The notes below the pieces were generated by a model. The model was not told the origin of the DNA. It ran no database searches and saw only the letters and a list, made by a program, of their open reading frames with translations. A stretch of 43,264 bases of DNA from Acidobacteria bacterium UBA7540. GTDB lineage: Bacteria > Acidobacteriota > Terriglobia > UBA7540. Position numbers and translations under genes: made by a program. Within the stretch, counting starts at the first letter, position 1, and the number at the start of each line of letters is the position of its first letter. Positions 1 through 8,314 of this stretch are shown piece after piece. The DNA is taken from NCBI GenBank assembly GCA_002478145.1, contig DLMI01000155.1:123-43386 (forward strand), written 5' to 3'.

Positions 1-46
1 ACCTTGCCCCGGAATCCGCAGGGTTCGAGTCCCTCCACGCCTGCCA
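1..46 (+). tRNA. 3' part of a tRNA, probably tRNA-Ser
   Basis: The window opens inside a tRNA. A T-arm is visible around GGGTTCGAGTCCC (21-33), followed by the acceptor 3' strand CACGCCT, a G discriminator and an encoded CCA ending at 46. The outermost T-stem pair is a C-C mismatch. A G discriminator and extra bases before the T-arm (a long variable arm) fit tRNA-Ser. The anticodon lies outside the window, so the isotype is inferred. Confidence 0.7.
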
Positions 47-70
47 TCTTTTCGAGGACAAGCAAGAAGG

Positions 71-163
71 CAGAAACTGGAAAATAGAGACTGGTATCTT
101 AGTTTTTCCTCACCTACCACGTACGCCCTACGACCTACGAAATACGGCCTACCACCTACTGCC
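71..163. repeat. Degenerate heptamer tandem repeats
   Basis: The spacer between the tRNA and the acetyltransferase gene reads in 7-base steps. It starts as AGAAACT-GGAAAAT-AGAGACT and continues as CTACCAC, GTACGCC, CTACGAC, CTACGAA, ATACGGC, CTACCAC, CTACTGC. The same style of array recurs at many other intergenic sites in the window. Confidence 0.8.
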
Positions 164-164
164 G

Positions 165-710
165 TCACTTCAGGTTCGCGGGGATTAGATACTCAACCAC
201 CACCACGTCGTGCCAGCGCCCCTCCAGCTTGGTGTGTTTCAAGTGCACTCCCACCTCGCGCCAGCCCGTCATGCGGCAGAGCGTCCGCCCGGCATCATTG
301 TGCGCCAGGAATCGGCCCACCAGCTTGAAGTGGCCGACGGCCTCGGCGAGTGCCAGGACCGCGCGCATTATTTCCCGCCCCACGCCATGCCGCCGGTAGT
401 CGCGGTCAATGTAGATCAGGAGTTCAGCGATTCCGTCCATGCGGGGACGGACGAGGTATGGACTGAGCGCTGCCCAGCCGAGAATCCAATCATTCAACTC
501 CGCCACCAGGAGAGGATACTTCCCCCCATGTTCATTCACCCAGCGCGTTCGCTCCTCGGGCGTAGCGAGAAAGTTCTCAAAGGTAGCAAGGTTGTCTTGC
601 GTCGCCTGTAGATAGATGCGGGCAATGTCGGATGCGTCCCGCAATTCGGCCGGACGCACTTTGAGCTGGAAGTGCGGTCTGGCGGAGACGTTCAGGGCTG
701 GCGTATCCAT
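165..710 (-). CDS. GNAT-family N-acetyltransferase (phosphinothricin-acetyltransferase-like)
   Basis: This 181-aa protein should transfer an acetyl group from acetyl-CoA to an amine in the cytoplasm. The acetyl-CoA pyrophosphate loop is visible as RRHGVGREIM near residue 110, preceded by the beta-strand IAELLIYID. The opening VRPAELRDASDIARIY and the later GRFLAHNDAGRTLCRMTGWREVGV resemble the PAT/Bar subfamily, so a small amino-acid-like substrate or xenobiotic is possible, but the substrate cannot be read from sequence. The ATG at 710 follows the efp stop by 7 bases, so the two are probably co-transcribed. Family assignment is secure; the function beyond acetyltransferase is inference. Confidence 0.85.
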   Translation of the reverse strand: MDTPALNVSARPHFQLKVRPAELRDASDIARIYLQATQDNLATFENFLATPEERTRWVNEHGGKYPLLVAELNDWILGWAALSPYLVRPRMDGIAELLIYIDRDYRRHGVGREIMRAVLALAEAVGHFKLVGRFLAHNDAGRTLCRMTGWREVGVHLKHTKLEGRWHDVVVVEYLIPANLK

Positions 711-717
711 GATTTTA

Positions 718-1296
718 TTAGAACCTCTTCGTATCGGCTCGCACGCGGTCCACGTACTTGCCCGTAGCCACTTCGACGCGTATCGTCTCCCCAGGTTTGA
801 TGAAGTGTGGAACCATCAGTTCCATGCCATTTTCCAGGGTAGCGGATTTGTAGGTGTTGTCCTGTTGCTGGTGGACTGGCTGCGCGGTCGTCTGGATCTT
901 CACCTCGACGATCTCCGGGAAGACGATGCTGACCGGCTGCCCTTCGTAGAACTCCACCGGCACTCTCACCTCGGGCTGGAGAAATGCCGCCGCCGCGCCG
1001 ATGGCCTCGAGCGGGATGGAAACCTGGTCATAAGTTCTTGGGTTCATGAAGGTCGCCGAATCAGTGTCGCTATAAAGGAATTCCATCTCGTGCTTCTCAA
1101 GTTGGGTTTCCTCCAGCCGCTCCTCCGGCCGGAAGCGCAACTCTTTGAACGTGCCCTTTAGAACATGGCGCAGTTTCGTATGGACGCTGCCGGGCATCTT
1201 GCCTTGTCCGATGTGATACTGCGAGTCGATCACCTTGAAGAGGTCATCATTGATCTTTAGAACCGTTCCTGGACGGAGCTGGGATGCGATCACCAT
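718..1296 (-). CDS. efp: Translation elongation factor P
   Basis: EF-P binds ribosomes stalled on proline runs and promotes peptide-bond formation. The 192-aa protein has the three-domain EF-P layout: an N-terminal KOW-like domain with the tip loop GQGKMPG (Lys33), a central OB domain, and a C-terminal OB domain with NTYKSATLENGMELMVP and GKYVDRV. Lys33 lies where other EF-Ps carry a modified Lys or Arg. The loop differs from the E. coli form, so the modification, if any, cannot be predicted. The C-terminus carries a short extra ADTKRF tail. The ATG at 1296 has a GAGG just upstream. It is followed closely by the acetyltransferase gene. Confidence 0.93.
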   Translation of the reverse strand: MVIASQLRPGTVLKINDDLFKVIDSQYHIGQGKMPGSVHTKLRHVLKGTFKELRFRPEERLEETQLEKHEMEFLYSDTDSATFMNPRTYDQVSIPLEAIGAAAAFLQPEVRVPVEFYEGQPVSIVFPEIVEVKIQTTAQPVHQQQDNTYKSATLENGMELMVPHFIKPGETIRVEVATGKYVDRVRADTKRF

Positions 1297-1394
1297 AGGA
1301 ACCTCGAAGGCGGGCAGTTACGGGCCGCTCGGGCGCGGCGCAGCGATGGCAAAGAGCCACCACAAGAGTCCGTTAACACTAAGAACCGTCAGCT

Positions 1395-1425
1395 ATTCTA
1401 CGCCATCTCCGGCTCGTAGAGTCAA
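1395..1425 (-). promoter_or_regulatory. Possible sigma-70-type promoter for efp
   Basis: Read on the minus strand, TTGACT (1420-1425) is followed after 19 bases by TAGAAT (1395-1400), about 100 bases before the efp start. The boxes are good but the spacing is 2 bases longer than ideal, so this is tentative. Confidence 0.35.
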
Positions 1426-1472
1426 GCCACAAACCGACGGTCCAGCCCTGTCGATTTCAGGCGATTCAGCGC

Positions 1473-1499
1473 TCAAGCTTGGGCGGGATCTGCCGATAA
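1473..1499 (+). promoter_or_regulatory. Sigma-28 (FliA-type) promoter
   Basis: TCAAGCTT (1473-1480), an 11-base spacer and GCCGATAA (1492-1499) match the sigma-28 consensus TAAAGTTT-N11-GCCGATAA at 6 of 8 and 8 of 8 positions. It ends 23 bases before the ATG of the small gene at 1523. The window encodes FliA and FlgM, so a cognate sigma factor is present. Confidence 0.65.
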
Positions 1500-1522
1500 A
1501 GGAATCGAGAAGGTGGTGTGCT

Positions 1523-1747
1523 ATGTCGAATGACCAACCGGAGCCATCGAAGATTCAGGATGAGCCCCTTAGCCCGCAGCAAGTGCTGCAGTGGGCAATG
1601 TGCCAACCGGGAGTCTTGTTACTCAGTTCCCTCGCCGTGGGGACGATGCTGGCGTGCAAACAGGACGTGAACCAACAGACCATCGCCGAGCCACCACTGG
1701 AAACCGAAGCTTGTATCGTCGATGGCGACATACCATTGCTCATCTGA
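1523..1747 (+). CDS. Small unknown protein under a sigma-28 promoter
   Basis: This 74-aa reading frame is not recognised as any family. It has a polar, proline-rich start (MSNDQPEPSK), a short hydrophobic stretch GVLLLSSLAVGTMLA around residues 30-44 that may touch the membrane, and an acidic tail. The start is chosen at 1523 because AAGGTGG lies about 7 bases upstream and a sigma-28 promoter lies just before that. The open frame continues upstream but without coding character. The promoter suggests expression with late flagellar or chemotaxis genes. It runs opposite to efp and uspA. Coding status rests on promoter plus ribosome site, not homology. Confidence 0.5.
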   Translation: MSNDQPEPSKIQDEPLSPQQVLQWAMCQPGVLLLSSLAVGTMLACKQDVNQQTIAEPPLETEACIVDGDIPLLI

Positions 1748-1759
1748 GTTGAGATTCAC

Positions 1760-2242
1760 CTAGCGCGGCTTGGGTGGTGGAATCTGAATGAGCACTCGGC
1801 ACGGTGCGTGATGGGCAACATATTGCACGGTGCTCCCCAGCAGAAGTTCGCCCAAGGCATGTGGATGGGGTCGGTGATATCCCATGATGAGCAATTCCGT
1901 GCCCCGGTCCTTGGCCTCGCCCGCTATGGCTTCTCCCGCCTCACGTGCCCGCAGCAGTTCAGTGGATATCTCCTTGGAAGATCTCTCCGCAACCCGTCTT
2001 GCAGCCGCTAGGATCTCTTTTCCCTCGTGGTCCAAGACCTCATCCTCTGCCTCGAGGGGCGTTGCTGGCGGCACTTCAACCACGTGCAGAACAACAAGTT
2101 CGGCATCCATGCCGTGCGCTAGATGGACCGCCAGCGTCATGAGACTCTCGACCGACTCCGGGTCTCGCAGAGCCACCATCAGTTTTGCTTTGACCACATT
2201 TGCCTCCAGTTTATTTAATGACATGTCGAAAGCGGCGCTCAT
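1760..2242 (-). CDS. Universal stress protein (UspA family)
   Basis: A single UspA domain of 160 aa, expected in the cytoplasm, probably nucleotide-binding. Typical elements are the opening strand KLMVALRDPESVESLMTLAV, the middle AELVVLHVVEVPP, and the C-terminal part ELLIMGYHRPHP followed by LLLGSTVQYVAHHAPCRVL, which corresponds to the G-S/T region of ATP-binding UspA proteins. The usual first glycines of the G-x2-G-x9-G motif are not all clear, so ATP binding is uncertain. The start at 2242 lies 6 bases after the pncA stop, placing it as the last gene of the pncB-pncA-uspA operon. The specific role is unknown. Confidence 0.88.
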   Translation of the reverse strand: MSAAFDMSLNKLEANVVKAKLMVALRDPESVESLMTLAVHLAHGMDAELVVLHVVEVPPATPLEAEDEVLDHEGKEILAAARRVAERSSKEISTELLRAREAGEAIAGEAKDRGTELLIMGYHRPHPHALGELLLGSTVQYVAHHAPCRVLIQIPPPKPR

Positions 2243-2248
2243 GCTGCC

Positions 2249-2884
2249 TTACTGCAAGCAGAAACCTTGAAACCCTGGACTACAAACGGCCGCGGTCGTG
2301 ACTAACTGGACCCCTTCAGCGACCATCTTCTCAATGGCCTTCCGCCCCCCCTCTTCGGTGATGGGTTTGATGGCGTCCCGAACGAGAGCCACGGGCAGGT
2401 TGCGCTTGCGCAGTGCCAGGACATCCGACAGCACACAGTATTCGGTGGCCACGCCAAACACGACGAAGTGCGGCTGGCCAAGGGAAGCCAAGATGGCATC
2501 GAAATTGACGTTCGTGGAGACGTCGTACACGGGCTTCTCCACGATGAGCTGTCCGACCCATTCTTGGGAGGCCTGAAAGGCGCCCGGACGGTCTTCCACC
2601 ACCACGGCGTCAGGGAAGAACGTCTCAGCAATGCGGCGTTGGCCGGGTGTCCCCACCACGCAGTGAGGAGGCCATTGGGCGAACTCCGGGTCATCCGGCG
2701 CGTGCGTGTCGGCCGAGGAAATGATGGGGATTCTGTGGTCGCGCGCCCACAACATCAATTTCGCCAGGTTAGGGATGATCTCCTCCGCATGGGGCACATA
2801 AAGCCTTCCCCTCGGAGACATGAAGTCCACCTGCGTATCGACATCAAGGAATACCAAGCGGCCAGACTTGGTCGGTTCACTCAT
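2249..2884 (-). CDS. pncA: Nicotinamidase (isochorismatase-fold cysteine hydrolase)
   Basis: Converts nicotinamide to nicotinate in NAD salvage. Counting from the ATG at 2884, the catalytic triad of PncA-type enzymes is visible: Asp16 in VDTQVDF, Lys117 in VEKPVYDVS, and Cys150 in GVATEYCV. Metal ligands fit the pattern of Asp59 and His61 in SADTH and His74 in WPPHCVVGTPGQ. The PHCxxGTxG motif is what separates nicotinamidases from other isochorismatase-like hydrolases. The start is chosen at 2884 because AAGGGG lies just upstream; a 17-aa upstream extension is not convincing. It lies next to nicotinate phosphoribosyltransferase, the next step of the pathway, which supports the call strongly. 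Confidence 0.88.
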   Translation of the reverse strand: MSEPTKSGRLVFLDVDTQVDFMSPRGRLYVPHAEEIIPNLAKLMLWARDHRIPIISSADTHAPDDPEFAQWPPHCVVGTPGQRRIAETFFPDAVVVEDRPGAFQASQEWVGQLIVEKPVYDVSTNVNFDAILASLGQPHFVVFGVATEYCVLSDVLALRKRNLPVALVRDAIKPITEEGGRKAIEKMVAEGVQLVTTAAVCSPGFQGFCLQ

Positions 2885-2943
2885 TCTCTCACCCCTTGAG
2901 CAGCGACGAGTGACCCGCCGTGGCGGGACGAGCAAAAAACCAA

Positions 2944-3105
2944 ACCAGAAACTAGAAACTGGAAATTTGAAACTGGAACCTCAAACACAACACCTCCCGC
3001 TCGCCTTTTGACTTTTGCCTTTGTGCCTTTTGACTCTTTCCCTTTCCCTTTTGACTTTTGCCTTTTGCCTTCTGCCTTCTGCTCACTGCCTACTGCTCGC
3101 CCCGA
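2944..3105. repeat. Degenerate heptamer tandem repeats
   Basis: Two blocks in 7-base phase separate pncB and pncA. The first reads CTAGAAA-CTGGAAA-TTTGAAA and the second, pyrimidine-rich, reads TTTTGCC-TTTTGCC and TTCTGCC-TTCTGCT-CACTGCC. A short CCCGCC..GGCGGG palindrome (about 2913-2927) borders it. This array interrupts the pncB-pncA operon spacer. Confidence 0.85.
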
Positions 3106-3109
3106 AGGT

Positions 3110-4444
3110 CTACTCGCGAACCTCCTCCAGGAGGCGCTGGAGCGCCTCGCTCTTGGCTACGGGATAACCAGGCGCGTTCCGCAGAGCGTGGTAAGGTTCC
3201 GGCAAGCGGTCAAGATTCGCAAGGACATTAGTCCTCGCGTCTTGGAGGCATGGCCGGGACCTGAGCCTCCTGCCATGGCGCATCACAGGGTGGAGCAGCG
3301 GTGTGCCTTCCGAAGGTTCTTCGCGGGAGCGTGTGATCAGATCGTGATGATAATGAGCGCCAGCCGAGAACCGGAAGACCTGCTTCCGACCCGGCGAATA
3401 GACTTTCTCTTCGCTGAATTTGCTTTTGTAATCCACCTGCCCGTTGTGTTCGATCTCAACCAGCTTGTACACCACGCTGAGCGCAGGCACGTCGCGCGAG
3501 GTGGCGAGATCGGTCCCCACGCCGAAGAGGTCGATGGGCGCTCCTTGGGAAAGCAAAGCTTCCACCTTGTACTCGTTCAAATCCCCGCTGGCCACGATCT
3601 TCGCCTCACGCAGGCCGTGACGGTCCAGGATTTCCCGAACCCGGCGACTCGTTGCGAGGAGGTCACCACTATCGATGCGTACGCCGGCAATCTTCCGCCC
3701 GAGGGTGGCCGCGGTCTCCGCTCCTGCAATGGGGTCATAGGTGTCAACCAACAGGATGGCATCCTCCGGGAACGTGTCCAGGAGCGCCTCGAAGCTTTGG
3801 CGTTCGGTTGGGAAAGCCTGGGTCCAAGAATGGGCTGCCGTGCCTGCAAGCGGGATGCCGTATCGAAAGCCCGCCAGAACATTCGAGGTCGCAACACACC
3901 CGCCGAGGTACGCGGCGCGCGCGGCGCGAACGCCGGCTTCAGGCCCCTGCGCCCGCCGCGTGCCGAACTCGAGCACGCCCCGGCCACGCGCCGCCCGCAC
4001 TACGCGAGCCGCCTTGGAGGCAACCAGCGTCTCAAAATTGGTGATTGAGAGCAGGTAGGTCTCAACAATTTGTGCTTCCAGAATCGGCGCGGTCACCTGA
4101 AGGAGCGGCTCTTCCGCAAAGATGAGTGTGCCTTCTTCCACCGCCTCAACGTCGCCGGCAAAGCGGAACTCACTAAGATACTCGAAGAATTCGGAAGAAA
4201 CATTGCGAAACACAGGCAGACTGCGAACGAAGTTCACATGCTCTCGAGTGAATCGCAAGGCCGCGAGGTAATCCACGGCGTCTTCGATGCCGCCGGCCAC
4301 GAGGTAAGCGCGCTCGGGGGGCAACTGGCGGACGAAGAGTTCAAAAGTTGCGCGGCAGTCCACATGTTGCTCGAAGTACGCTGCCGCCATGGTCAGTTCG
4401 TAGAGGTCCACCAGCAGTGCGCGATCGGAATCGAGTTCAAGCAT
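3110..4444 (-). CDS. pncB: Nicotinate phosphoribosyltransferase
   Basis: Makes nicotinate mononucleotide from nicotinate and PRPP with ATP hydrolysis (Preiss-Handler pathway), in the cytoplasm. The 444-aa length fits the family. Visible features are the N-terminal LVDLYELTMAAAYF, the segment GGCVATSNVLAGFRYGIPLAGTAAHSW whose histidine matches the autophosphorylated His of the family, the phosphate-binding strand GVRIDSGDLLATS, and IDLFGVGTDL. The ATG at 4444 has AGGGGAAAG just upstream. It is the first gene of an operon with pncA and uspA, although a repeat array separates it from pncA. Confidence 0.92.
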   Translation of the reverse strand: MLELDSDRALLVDLYELTMAAAYFEQHVDCRATFELFVRQLPPERAYLVAGGIEDAVDYLAALRFTREHVNFVRSLPVFRNVSSEFFEYLSEFRFAGDVEAVEEGTLIFAEEPLLQVTAPILEAQIVETYLLSITNFETLVASKAARVVRAARGRGVLEFGTRRAQGPEAGVRAARAAYLGGCVATSNVLAGFRYGIPLAGTAAHSWTQAFPTERQSFEALLDTFPEDAILLVDTYDPIAGAETAATLGRKIAGVRIDSGDLLATSRRVREILDRHGLREAKIVASGDLNEYKVEALLSQGAPIDLFGVGTDLATSRDVPALSVVYKLVEIEHNGQVDYKSKFSEEKVYSPGRKQVFRFSAGAHYHHDLITRSREEPSEGTPLLHPVMRHGRRLRSRPCLQDARTNVLANLDRLPEPYHALRNAPGYPVAKSEALQRLLEEVRE

Positions 4445-4557
4445 CTTTCCCCTGTGCGTTTGTTCCCAAAGATTGCGGAATAATGACGCGTTTGCCGCTC
4501 CAAGGTCATACGACCGGATGTCTCTGCGGGCGGCACAGGCTGGCGGCTGACATTCTC

Positions 4558-6630
4558 CTACCTAGGAGGGCCGGCTACGCGGGCGGATAACCGGATGGAC
4601 TTCGTCACCACGCTGTTGCCGCTGGACCAGATGACCTCTACCGTCTCTCCTGCCTTGTGGCTAGCCATAGCGGCCTGAAGGTCTTGCGGCGTCCTTATTC
4701 TCCGGCCGCCCATGCTGAGAATTGTATCGCTAGGCTTCAGCCCGGCCCTGTCGGCAGGTCCCCCAGGTGCGATATCTAAGATTACAACCCCCCTGCTCCC
4801 GGCTGGCTGATGTTCGACGGGACGAACGCCCAAATAACCCAGGGCAACCGAGACAGTGGCCGTTGGATTAGTAACTGTTGCGGCCGGTGCTTGTAGATTC
4901 CAGGCAACTCGTGTAGTTTCTCCCGAAGTCAATCGCACCGTTTCTTCATGATCCTGGAAGCTCCTGTGCGCAAGCCGGACGCGATGCGCGCCGGGCGAGA
5001 GGGTGGTGATTTTCAGTCGTCCCTCGGGGCTTGTGGTCCCCACCGTCTCATCATCGATATAGACGCGCGCGTCGCCCGGAGTGGCCTCAATCAGTAGAAT
5101 GGGCGGGCCTGAAGACTTCGGCGGCGCAGGGGGCTTCGCCACTGCCGTAGCGGCTGTCCCCGTAGGGGCTATATTGACATTACTCGCTGGAGTTTCAGAA
5201 GCCGTGCGCGCCGCTTCGGATTGAATCCCCTGGCCACCGGGAGTTTTCCCCTCTGGGGACTCAGGAACGGGCGGATTTTGCTCAATGGCGGGCGGCTGAC
5301 TCGAGGCCTGTTGCGATGTCCCCCCTCCTTGGCCGGATGTTGTGGAAACAGGAGTTGTGCTAATTGAGGATGAATGCCGAGACAGGATATACCAGCCCCC
5401 TCCGCCCAGGCCTACTAGCAGGATTGCAATCCCAACCCAGATTCCCCAGCGGGATTGTTTCTCTGGCTGCGGCGCCGGTAATACGACCGGCACCGGTGTG
5501 CCAGGGGTAACAACCTGAGGTTGAACAAGAGGAGGCGGGGCCGGAACAAGACTGCTAGCAGCGGCCTCGCCTTGAGCGGGGACTGGAGGGACCGCCTCGG
5601 GCGCGGCTCGAATTTCCTCCCGCGATATGACTTCGCTCGGTTGCAGGGCCCACATCGCGCCCGAAGGAGCATTTCCCTTCTCCGCTGCTTCGACCTCTTC
5701 GATCAGAGCCTTGGCACTCGGGGGGCGCTGGGCAGGGTCCTTTTCGAGCAGGCGCATTGCCAAGCGGACAATTGGCTCGGGTATTTGCAGCTCCGGGCGG
5801 AGTGTGGGGATAGGCCTCGGCGGCTGCTGCAGGTGGGCCAGCAGCATTCCCATGGTAGTTTCGACTTTAAAGGGAAGATCGGCTGTCAGCATCTCATACA
5901 TGACCACACCGAGCGAATAAAGGTCCGAGCGCCCATCGAGCTCGTCTCCGCGCTTCCCCATCGCCTGCTCGGGGGAAATATATTGCGGCGTGCCGATCAC
6001 CATTCCCGTCCCTGTTAGCGTCATGCCTGACGCCTCGCCAAGGCTTGCCTCCTTCATCTTGGCAATACCGAAATCAAGCACCTTCACTAGCTCACCTTCC
6101 GGCCTTTCAATCAGCGCGATGTTATCCGGCTTGATATCCCGATGCACCATCCCAAGGCGGTGGGCAGCGTCCAGGGCCGAGGCAACCTGCTTGATAATCG
6201 AGCAAACGCGGGGTACGCGCAGTGGTCCCTCTTCCTCAATGAGTTTCTTCAGGCTCTTGCCCTGGATGAACTCCATGACGATGAAAGGCCGGCCGTCCTC
6301 GGCTTCGTCAATATCGTCCACCCGCACGGCATTGGGATGCTGGAGCTTGCGAGTGATTACGGCCTCCTGTCTAAACCGCCTCACGAAAAGTTGGTCGTGC
6401 AGGATCCCCGGAGCGATCACTTTGAGGGCGCGCAATTCGTCGAATGCCAGGTGCAAGGCCTTATAAACCGCTCCCATTCCTCCCTGGCCCACTTTGCTCA
6501 GAATGCGATACTTCCCGCGGATTACGCTCCCTTCGGTCCAGATACCCACATCCTCAAGCGCCGAGCCATCCTGCGGGCACAGTGCGTAGTCGTTGGGGTA
6601 GCTTCCCTGGCATGTGGGGCAGGTTTTCAT
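4558..6630 (-). CDS. Membrane Ser/Thr protein kinase with zinc ribbon, PEGA and PDZ domains
   Basis: A 690-aa transmembrane kinase. An N-terminal Cys cluster (CPTC at 4-7, CPQD at 18-21) suggests a half zinc ribbon. The Hanks-type kinase domain covers roughly 40-310: glycine loop GQGGMGAVY, Lys in ALKVI, catalytic HRDIKPDN, DFGIAK and GTPQYISPEQ, so it should be active. A Pro/Ala linker and a single membrane span (WGIWVGIAILLVGLGGGGWY, about 400-420) follow. Outside the cytoplasm lie a PEGA domain (IEATPGDARVYIDDETVG) and a C-terminal PDZ domain (LGYLGVRP to GGPADRAGLKPSDTILSMGG). The PDZ/PEGA part probably senses envelope ligands or peptides. The ATG at 6630 follows AAGGGTG. The substrate is unknown. 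Confidence 0.92.
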   Translation of the reverse strand: MKTCPTCQGSYPNDYALCPQDGSALEDVGIWTEGSVIRGKYRILSKVGQGGMGAVYKALHLAFDELRALKVIAPGILHDQLFVRRFRQEAVITRKLQHPNAVRVDDIDEAEDGRPFIVMEFIQGKSLKKLIEEEGPLRVPRVCSIIKQVASALDAAHRLGMVHRDIKPDNIALIERPEGELVKVLDFGIAKMKEASLGEASGMTLTGTGMVIGTPQYISPEQAMGKRGDELDGRSDLYSLGVVMYEMLTADLPFKVETTMGMLLAHLQQPPRPIPTLRPELQIPEPIVRLAMRLLEKDPAQRPPSAKALIEEVEAAEKGNAPSGAMWALQPSEVISREEIRAAPEAVPPVPAQGEAAASSLVPAPPPLVQPQVVTPGTPVPVVLPAPQPEKQSRWGIWVGIAILLVGLGGGGWYILSRHSSSISTTPVSTTSGQGGGTSQQASSQPPAIEQNPPVPESPEGKTPGGQGIQSEAARTASETPASNVNIAPTGTAATAVAKPPAPPKSSGPPILLIEATPGDARVYIDDETVGTTSPEGRLKITTLSPGAHRVRLAHRSFQDHEETVRLTSGETTRVAWNLQAPAATVTNPTATVSVALGYLGVRPVEHQPAGSRGVVILDIAPGGPADRAGLKPSDTILSMGGRRIRTPQDLQAAMASHKAGETVEVIWSSGNSVVTKSIRLSARVAGPPR

Positions 6631-6868
6631 TTAGCACCCTTCAATTACGTTTGCTTACAGTATATCACAGCGACCCCAGGGATTCACGGTCTTAAGCGCG
6701 GGCATGATAGCTAGTTGCCGAAGGCCGCGGCGTCGCTCTGCTTGCTCCAACGCAGCGTGGGCGTCGCGGGTGAGCAGCGAGGCTCCGCACACAAGTACAT
6801 CCGGCGAACAGGCGCGGAAAGGCTCTGCCGATGGTATAGTAAGTGGTATCGCACCCAGGAGGTTTCCC

Positions 6869-8005
6869 ATGCATGAAAATGGTTTTTCGCGACGGAGCTT
6901 TCTTCGCAACGTCGCCGCAGGCTCCACAGGAGCAGCTCTGGTTTCCCTGCCGGCGCTGGCCCACGCCGTGACGGGCGAAGCGGCCCCCGAGCCACCGTGG
7001 CCGGTGACCGTTGAATCCTATCCACTGCTCGAACCCGGTAAAGCCGCCAGTCTGGCGCGCGTCAAGCTAGCGACGAAGGATGGGATTCCGGCGTCCTATC
7101 AAGAGAAACTGCGCGCCTATGCTCCCAACCTCGATCTAACGCTGTGTCGAAACCAGGAGCAGTTCCGAAGTGAGGTTGCTGACGCGCACGTGATTCTCGG
7201 CGGTTTCTCCCGTGAAGATCTTCAGGCCGCGCGGCATCTGCGCTGGATTCAATACACCGCCGCGGGCGTTGAACACATCCTTTACCCGGAATTGGTGGAC
7301 AGTCCCATTGTGCTCACCAACATGCAGCGCATGTTTTCGCCTACCATTTCAGAGACGGCCATCGGGCTGCTCCTGACTCTCACGCGAAAGCTGAATCACT
7401 TCGCGCTACAGACTCGCGAGCACGTTTGGAAGCCCTTGGATGGGCTCACAGAAGTCAGTGGACTCACAATGGGCATCGTAGGATTGGGCGGCATCGGCAC
7501 GGACACCGCCTACCGCGCGCACTATGGTTTCAACATGAGGATCCTGGCCGTAGACCCCAAGCCCTTGCCCAAGCCATCCTTCGTTGCCGAACTGCATTCC
7601 CTCGAGTGGCTTCCGAAGATGGTGCCTCAGGTGGATGTGCTGATGAGTGCAGCGCCGCACACACCGGTGTCCGAAGGCATGTTTAACGAGGCCATTTTCC
7701 GCGCCATGAAGCCGACCGCCTATTTCATCAACGTCTCGCGCGGCAAGCTGGTGGACACGCCCGCGCTCATTCGCGCGCTGGAGGAAGGATGGATCGCCGG
7801 GGCCGGCCTCGATGTGGCCTACCAAGAACCGCTCCCGCCCCATGATCCCTTGTGGACGGCGGGCAACCTGATCATCACCTCGCATTCTTCCGCGGTCTCG
7901 GAGGGCTCGACGCAGCGTGCCTACGATCTGCTCTGTGAGAATGTTCGCCGTTATGTGAGCGGTCTGCCGCTGCTCAACGTGGTGGATAAGAAGCGTGGTT
8001 ACTAG
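6869..8005 (+). CDS. Tat-exported D-2-hydroxyacid dehydrogenase family protein
   Basis: A 378-aa member of the NAD(P)-dependent D-2-hydroxyacid dehydrogenases. The start at 6869 is chosen because AGGAGG lies 6 bases upstream and gives a textbook twin-arginine signal, SRRSFLRN, followed by a hydrophobic stretch to ALVSLPALAHA. The mature part has the Rossmann motif GIVGLGGIGTD and the three catalytic residues of the family: Arg in INVSRGKLVD, Glu in YQEPLPPHD and His in ITSHSSAVS. Family members are normally cytoplasmic. Export by Tat implies a folded protein, probably with bound cofactor. The substrate is unknown. It runs divergently from the kinase gene. Confidence 0.88.
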   Translation: MHENGFSRRSFLRNVAAGSTGAALVSLPALAHAVTGEAAPEPPWPVTVESYPLLEPGKAASLARVKLATKDGIPASYQEKLRAYAPNLDLTLCRNQEQFRSEVADAHVILGGFSREDLQAARHLRWIQYTAAGVEHILYPELVDSPIVLTNMQRMFSPTISETAIGLLLTLTRKLNHFALQTREHVWKPLDGLTEVSGLTMGIVGLGGIGTDTAYRAHYGFNMRILAVDPKPLPKPSFVAELHSLEWLPKMVPQVDVLMSAAPHTPVSEGMFNEAIFRAMKPTAYFINVSRGKLVDTPALIRALEEGWIAGAGLDVAYQEPLPPHDPLWTAGNLIITSHSSAVSEGSTQRAYDLLCENVRRYVSGLPLLNVVDKKRGY

Positions 8006-8033
8006 ACTAGTGTAGTGTCCAGCAAAACGAGCT

Positions 8034-8243
8034 TCAGACTTGCGTTTGCTCTTCGGGGGGAAGCTCCCCGATGGGAATGGGAGCCCTATATTCCCAATCT
8101 GCCGTCAAGCCTGCCTTGTACCGGAACAATCTACAAAGGGCGCAGACCTGCGCCAGGATGAAGGGACTTTCCTGGTTTTGCCATTTGTGCTGGCAGGATC
8201 CAGCCAGCGGTTTCACCGCAGGTGTGTCCACAGCCTTGCTCAT
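8034..8243 (-). CDS. Small hypothetical protein with Cys/His pairs
   Basis: A 69-aa frame not assigned to a family. It contains CQHKW near residue 17 and CALC near residue 34, which could form a zinc site, and it ends in a proline/acid-rich tail (GELPPEEQTQV). The ribosome site is weak. It sits between two converging genes. The Cys/His spacing is the main argument for coding, so it could be chance. Confidence 0.4.
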   Translation of the reverse strand: MSKAVDTPAVKPLAGSCQHKWQNQESPFILAQVCALCRLFRYKAGLTADWEYRAPIPIGELPPEEQTQV

Positions 8244-8314
8244 AGCCTAATAGGGTAGTACGGCCGCCCTTCCAACACAAGAGTCGTGGATGCGGGCTGT
8301 TCCAGCGGCATCCA

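Noticed and set aside
1235..1747. Long plus-strand frame running back into efp
   Set aside because: Only the last 74 codons, behind a promoter and ribosome site, look like a gene; the first part is antisense to efp and its leader.
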